Below, one piece after another: positions 4,963-6,965 of a stretch of 6,965 bases of DNA (the stretch's first letter is position 1; each line of letters begins with the position of its first letter). Position numbers and translations under genes: made by a program. Source of the stretch: Victivallales bacterium (GTDB lineage Bacteria > Verrucomicrobiota > Lentisphaeria > Victivallales > Victivallaceae); assembly GCA_019038735.1 (NCBI GenBank), contig JAHOYW010000075.1:1-6965 (forward strand). The letters are read 5' to 3'. The notes under the pieces are model-generated. The model had not been told where the DNA came from, did not search any database, and was given only the letters and a program-made list of their open reading frames with translations.

Positions 4963-6843
4963 TTATTTAATGACAGAGGACACCCATATCGGGCTTGTCC
5001 ATCCCATTTCACCATCTTTTTGAGTTATTTTCAAGTAATAGGAGTCTTCTTCTTTTTCGCTGACAGAATCATCACAGAAGACTGTTTTGAAAAATTCATT
5101 ATCGGAAGACGCCGAGAATATAATATCATTATTTTTAATTATTTCAATTTTTTCGAGTACATTAGTTCCGGCAACCGAAATTTTGATTTCACGTTTACCC
5201 GAACAAGTGATAATCGACCCCATAGGATTGGAATTAATATCAAACTCCATAATCATTTTCACTCCAGTCGTTCCGTAACACCTTCTGGCGCGGAATGCCT
5301 CAAAAAGCCCCTGCCGGGTCAAGTCTTTCGCGTAAACACACGCCATTCCACCGGGATATTTTCGTGGTTCCCTAACCGATTTTACCGGACGCCCGTTGTG
5401 TCCGTCAGAACCACCGATAACACCGATATGCTTGCCCATTTCTAAAACATCCTGCAAATATCCAGTTCCGGGATTATTCAAGGGTCTTTCACTGTCGGCT
5501 TTTTCCGAAGAACCGTGGCAGGAAGATATTTCCAGCACTTTTTGAACATCCTCATCATGGTATTCCCAATCGGTTCCCGGAACATGACAGTCCAGCTTAT
5601 AGCCAGTGTGATGCACCTGTACAAAGGCATCCGACTTTTTCAGTTCAGCAAAAAGTTTTTCTGATGTATCATAGCGGGAATCATAAGGATTCATCCTGAT
5701 TTGATCGGGGTTCAGAAAACAGACGACTTTATGTCCGAAAGCGTAATGTTGCCATTCAATAGACGGAAATGTCACAAATTCGCCGGGCTTATAAAATTGT
5801 TCAGCCATGTAATTCGCAATCAACCATTTGTCGTCAGTCAGGTTTCCTGACTGGGTCTGAATCGGGAGTGCGAGAAAATGCAAGCCCTGTTCCATCGCGG
5901 CAGTATAAGCCTCTCTTGGACTGGCTAAGCCCGGACTCAAATGGTCATGATTGTGAATATCACCGAAAAAGAGTTTGAATTCAGGCTCTTCGTTCAGACA
6001 TTTTACCGGATTTGACGCGAAAGTTATATTGCTGAGGGTATCTCTGCCTTTTAGTATATAGCAACCCGGAGTAGATACTTCTAAAGTATTTTTTAATTTA
6101 CGGTATCCCTGATCGCCTTCCTGTAATTCGATATTTCGCGACACAGCTATATCACGTTGCGAATCCAATTCGATATTAGCAGCACAGTCAACAGGATTGC
6201 CATATTTGTCGAGTAATCTGATAGCGAGATCAGATTTTTCATTACATTTTACATCTGGTTCAATATTACACTCAATCTCATAAATATCATTTGCCAGAAT
6301 ATTCAACGGCACCATATCAATAAGCCGTGAAAAATTTTCGTTCGCTTTGGTATAATTCAGATAAAAATTCACTGGTCGGGCAATTTCAGAAATTTCAAGG
6401 CTTTTATTTTCCCCGATTACAACTTCAATACTATCATCTTTCCGTAAACTTCCAGATATTACAGTCAAAATCACTTCTCTTTTACAAAAGCAGGATACCA
6501 CATCTAATGTCAGTTCAACGTCAGCAGAACAATTAAAAGTAACTAGAGTCGGATTATTTTGATTGTCTATCTCTTTGCTTATTTTAGAAAAAGGATTATA
6601 TCCTATGGCGTGAATTTTTATTTCATCGCCCTTCTGCAACTCGATGTCTCCGATTTTACAGGTCAAGGCGACAGAAGTTTTTTCTCCGGCATATCTGGTC
6701 GCGCAATCAAGATACAGGCGTCCCAAGCCGTATGATTTGTAAGACCTGCGTTCTTCCAAAAACTGATGACGGTTGGATTCACCTTCGCGTGTCTCACCAC
6801 TGTAGTGATGCGCCATTCTTTCTTCAAATGTCATTTTACTCAT
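4963..6843 (-). CDS. DUF3604/PHP-type metal-dependent hydrolase with N-terminal beta domains
   Basis: The C-terminal two thirds carry a PHP-like metal site: GDIHNHD (294-300; H297, H299), SIEW with E363, QVHHTGYK with H411/H412, LEISSCHGSSE with E438 and H443, and GGSDGHNGRP with D480 and H482. PHP proteins use two or three metals to cleave phosphate esters and related bonds; the DUF3604 group has no firmly known reaction. Residues about 45-290 are beta-rich, apparently two Ig-like modules, the second ending in the phrase GCYILKGRDTLSNITFASNPV (260-280) that resembles linkers seen in such proteins. A short beta-type tail (about 545-626) follows. There is no signal peptide. ATG is preceded by AAGGAAAG with good spacing; a second Met at residue 4 is a less likely start. 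It is the first complete gene of the cluster, 47 bases after the oxidoreductase-like tail. The N-terminal part is noticeably more AT-rich than the metal-binding part. Function in this pathway is inferred only from context. Confidence 0.83.
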   Translation of the reverse strand: MSKMTFEERMAHHYSGETREGESNRHQFLEERRSYKSYGLGRLYLDCATRYAGEKTSVALTCKIGDIELQKGDEIKIHAIGYNPFSKISKEIDNQNNPTLVTFNCSADVELTLDVVSCFCKREVILTVISGSLRKDDSIEVVIGENKSLEISEIARPVNFYLNYTKANENFSRLIDMVPLNILANDIYEIECNIEPDVKCNEKSDLAIRLLDKYGNPVDCAANIELDSQRDIAVSRNIELQEGDQGYRKLKNTLEVSTPGCYILKGRDTLSNITFASNPVKCLNEEPEFKLFFGDIHNHDHLSPGLASPREAYTAAMEQGLHFLALPIQTQSGNLTDDKWLIANYMAEQFYKPGEFVTFPSIEWQHYAFGHKVVCFLNPDQIRMNPYDSRYDTSEKLFAELKKSDAFVQVHHTGYKLDCHVPGTDWEYHDEDVQKVLEISSCHGSSEKADSERPLNNPGTGYLQDVLEMGKHIGVIGGSDGHNGRPVKSVREPRKYPGGMACVYAKDLTRQGLFEAFRARRCYGTTGVKMIMEFDINSNPMGSIITCSGKREIKISVAGTNVLEKIEIIKNNDIIFSASSDNEFFKTVFCDDSVSEKEEDSYYLKITQKDGEMGWTSPIWVSSVIK

Positions 6844-6890
6844 TATTCTTTCCTTATTGATAGTATTAGGGATTTATATTTTTGAGATTT

Positions 6891-6965
6891 CTAATTCGGA
6901 GTGTTTCCCCAGTCGGGTACATCCATCCATTCGCCGTCTTTCATGGCTGATCTGTGGGCGATTAC
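6891..6965 (-). CDS. C-terminal 24 codons of an upstream gene, possibly Gfo/Idh/MocA oxidoreductase
   Basis: The open frame enters at the right edge and ends in TAG at 6891-6893. The tail reads VIAHRSAMKDGEWMDVPDW and then GNTPN. An alanine/arginine/serine helix followed by a K-D-G-x-W-M-x-V strand is typical of the last helix and strand of Gfo/Idh/MocA NAD(P)-dependent sugar or cyclitol oxidoreductases, which are common beside sulfatases in planctomycete-type genomes. With only 24 residues the family call is tentative. It lies on the same strand, 47 bases ahead of the DUF3604 gene, and is probably in the same operon. Confidence 0.5.
   Translation of the reverse strand, partial: VIAHRSAMKDGEWMDVPDWGNTPN

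Noticed and set aside
5020..5445. 141-residue plus-strand open frame inside the DUF3604 gene
   Set aside because: It is antisense to the conserved metal-site region; no recognisable domain, and aromatic-rich low-complexity composition typical of a shadow.

Overview
The window holds one tightly packed, single-direction gene cluster on the minus strand, transcribed from right to left. In transcription order it contains: the last 24 codons of an upstream gene (probably a Gfo/Idh/MocA-type oxidoreductase); a 626-residue DUF3604/PHP-type metal hydrolase; a 405-residue M14 metallocarboxypeptidase-like protein with an FN3-like N-terminus; a 471-residue pyrrolysine-free MttB-family (trimethylamine/quaternary amine:corrinoid) methyltransferase; a 578-residue M14 protein built like the cytosolic carboxypeptidases (CCP); and the first 113 codons of a type I sulfatase that resembles human arylsulfatase K (ARSK). 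The gaps between genes are 47, 27, 33, 81 and 109 bases, which is operon-like. No RNA gene, insertion sequence or CRISPR array was seen.

The combination of a sulfatase, a DUF3604 protein, an MttB paralogue and a Gfo/Idh-like oxidoreductase points to a bacterium of the Planctomycetota/Verrucomicrobiota/Lentisphaerota/Kiritimatiellota group. Members of that group carry large families of sulfatases, and some also carry many MttB paralogues. This is an inference from gene content and not a phylogenetic result. Base composition is moderate to AT-rich through most of the cluster and clearly more GC-rich in the sulfatase fragment (about 53% by hand count).

None of the five proteins whose N-terminus is visible has a signal peptide or membrane segment. 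That argues for an intracellular pathway acting on an imported, fairly small molecule, rather than a secreted polysaccharide-degrading system. A plausible but unproven reading is that the substrate carries a sulfate ester, one or more amide or peptide bonds, and an N-methyl (betaine-like) group. The sulfatase would remove sulfate, the two M14 enzymes would cleave amide bonds, the PHP-type protein would cleave a further ester, and the MttB homologue would pass a methyl group to a corrinoid protein. The corrinoid protein and the methyl-accepting partner are not in this window.

The two longest intergenic gaps (before the CCP-like gene and before the sulfatase) share a 10-base and an 11-base word in different arrangements, and one contains a perfect 6-base-arm inverted repeat. 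These are candidate shared regulatory sites.
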